A DNA stretch of 64,000 nt from Sepiola atlantica (lineage: Eukaryota; Mollusca; Cephalopoda; Sepiida; Sepiolidae). Of this stretch, positions 63,266-64,000 are shown piece by piece. The DNA lies in the NCBI GenBank assembly GCA_963556195.1, contig OY744517.1:145062382-145126381 (forward strand). Direction: 5' to 3'. The notes beneath the pieces were generated by a model. It had not been told where the DNA came from, ran no database searches, and saw only the letters and a program-made list of their open reading frames with translations. The translations under genes were made by a program, and so were the position numbers. How positions within the stretch are numbered: position 1 is the stretch's first letter; every line of letters begins with the position of its first letter.

Positions 63266-64000
63266 ATGGAATATATAGAGATATGGTATATATTATTTGT
63301 ATTGATGAGTGTTAGTGGTCCTGTCTCTTCATACCTTTTTAATGTTAAAATGAGATTATGCATTTCTTTAAAAAAAATTTTTGTATCCTGTTTTTGCTGA
63401 AAATCTCATGGAGACCTAAATAAAACGATGCAATTGTCAAATTATTTAAACAAGGCCACCATTATTTTATCGCAAGAGTAAATTAGTAAAAATAGTTAAG
63501 TATGTGTATTAAAAGCATTCTTAGTAATTATGGTCTATTTTTAGCTTTGAACATCTGGCAAATATTTGTACTAATTTGTATTGTATAGTTTTGAATTAAC
63601 CTGATTACGTGAAGTTATTTGGAATGACTTATATAAACGGCTGAAATTCATTGTTAAATATCAGCCAAATGAAGTCATATTTGTTATCAAATGGTGAGGC
63701 GTCGTTATTTTTAGTTTTGTTTTCTATGTGATAAACATCAAGGAAATAATCATTTTGAATGAAAACTACTTTTACAATTTTTAAATATTTGACCACCTGT
63801 GGCCCATTGGGTCATTATTTGTTATATATATTATTAAATATCTAATTTCTTCACTTTAACATACCCCCTCTCTCTCTCTCTCTCTCTCTCTCACTGATGT
63901 GAAATAAAATATATTTGTGCCAATAATATAGTCGAAGGAAAAGAATGAAAAACTAAGCTAGTTAAAATCAAGTATCGATATGGCAGACTGATTGATGTTT
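63266..64000. other. Unassigned sequence
   Basis: AT-rich with a (TC)n run at about 63868-63892. No gene or element recognised to the window end. Confidence 0.45.

Overview
The window reads as AT-rich, non-coding animal DNA packed with short, decayed transposable elements. It carries Naiad-type Penelope-like, mariner, hAT, RTE-like and Jockey/CR1-like remnants, 5S- and U2-derived repeats, very many (TA)n microsatellites and about twenty long C or G runs. No long intact host gene is visible. This mix fits a lophotrochozoan genome, and a cephalopod such as Octopus is my best guess from general knowledge. No host gene or marker in the window proves the species.

Layout, left to right. 1-5.9 kb: foldback and MITE-like elements, one insertion flanked by a 23-bp direct repeat, and an inverted-repeat element with telomere-like DNA inside. 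6.6-17.7 kb: several truncated copies of one non-LTR retrotransposon 3' end, plus two inverted copies of a repeat that contains the 5' end of U2 snRNA. 17.7-30 kb: a hAT-like MITE, three other LINE fragments including an RTE-like one, more copies of the Jockey/CR1-like LINE, and a 5S rRNA-derived copy. 30-38.4 kb: two internally deleted mariner-like elements, a LINE fragment with a zinc-finger-like tail, and a hAT MITE with a perfect 8-bp target duplication. 39-57 kb: further repeats, including a third mariner relic nested with LINE and 5S copies, U2- and tRNA-related repeats, a mariner MITE and a 1.1-kb decayed mariner. 57.4-58.4 kb: the only stretch with weak signs of a host gene (a possible first exon and a phase-compatible second exon). 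60.2-62.86 kb: the best-preserved element, a minus-strand Naiad-type Penelope-like element sitting between two AT microsatellites.

Nothing here works as a gene pathway. What the elements have in common is that they are broken: the Penelope-like reverse transcriptase has lost a catalytic Asp and carries stops and frameshifts, the mariners are internally deleted or frameshifted, and all LINE copies are 5'-truncated. Families were recognised from motifs by eye. No database search was run, so family names rest on remembered motifs and copy-to-copy comparison within the window.
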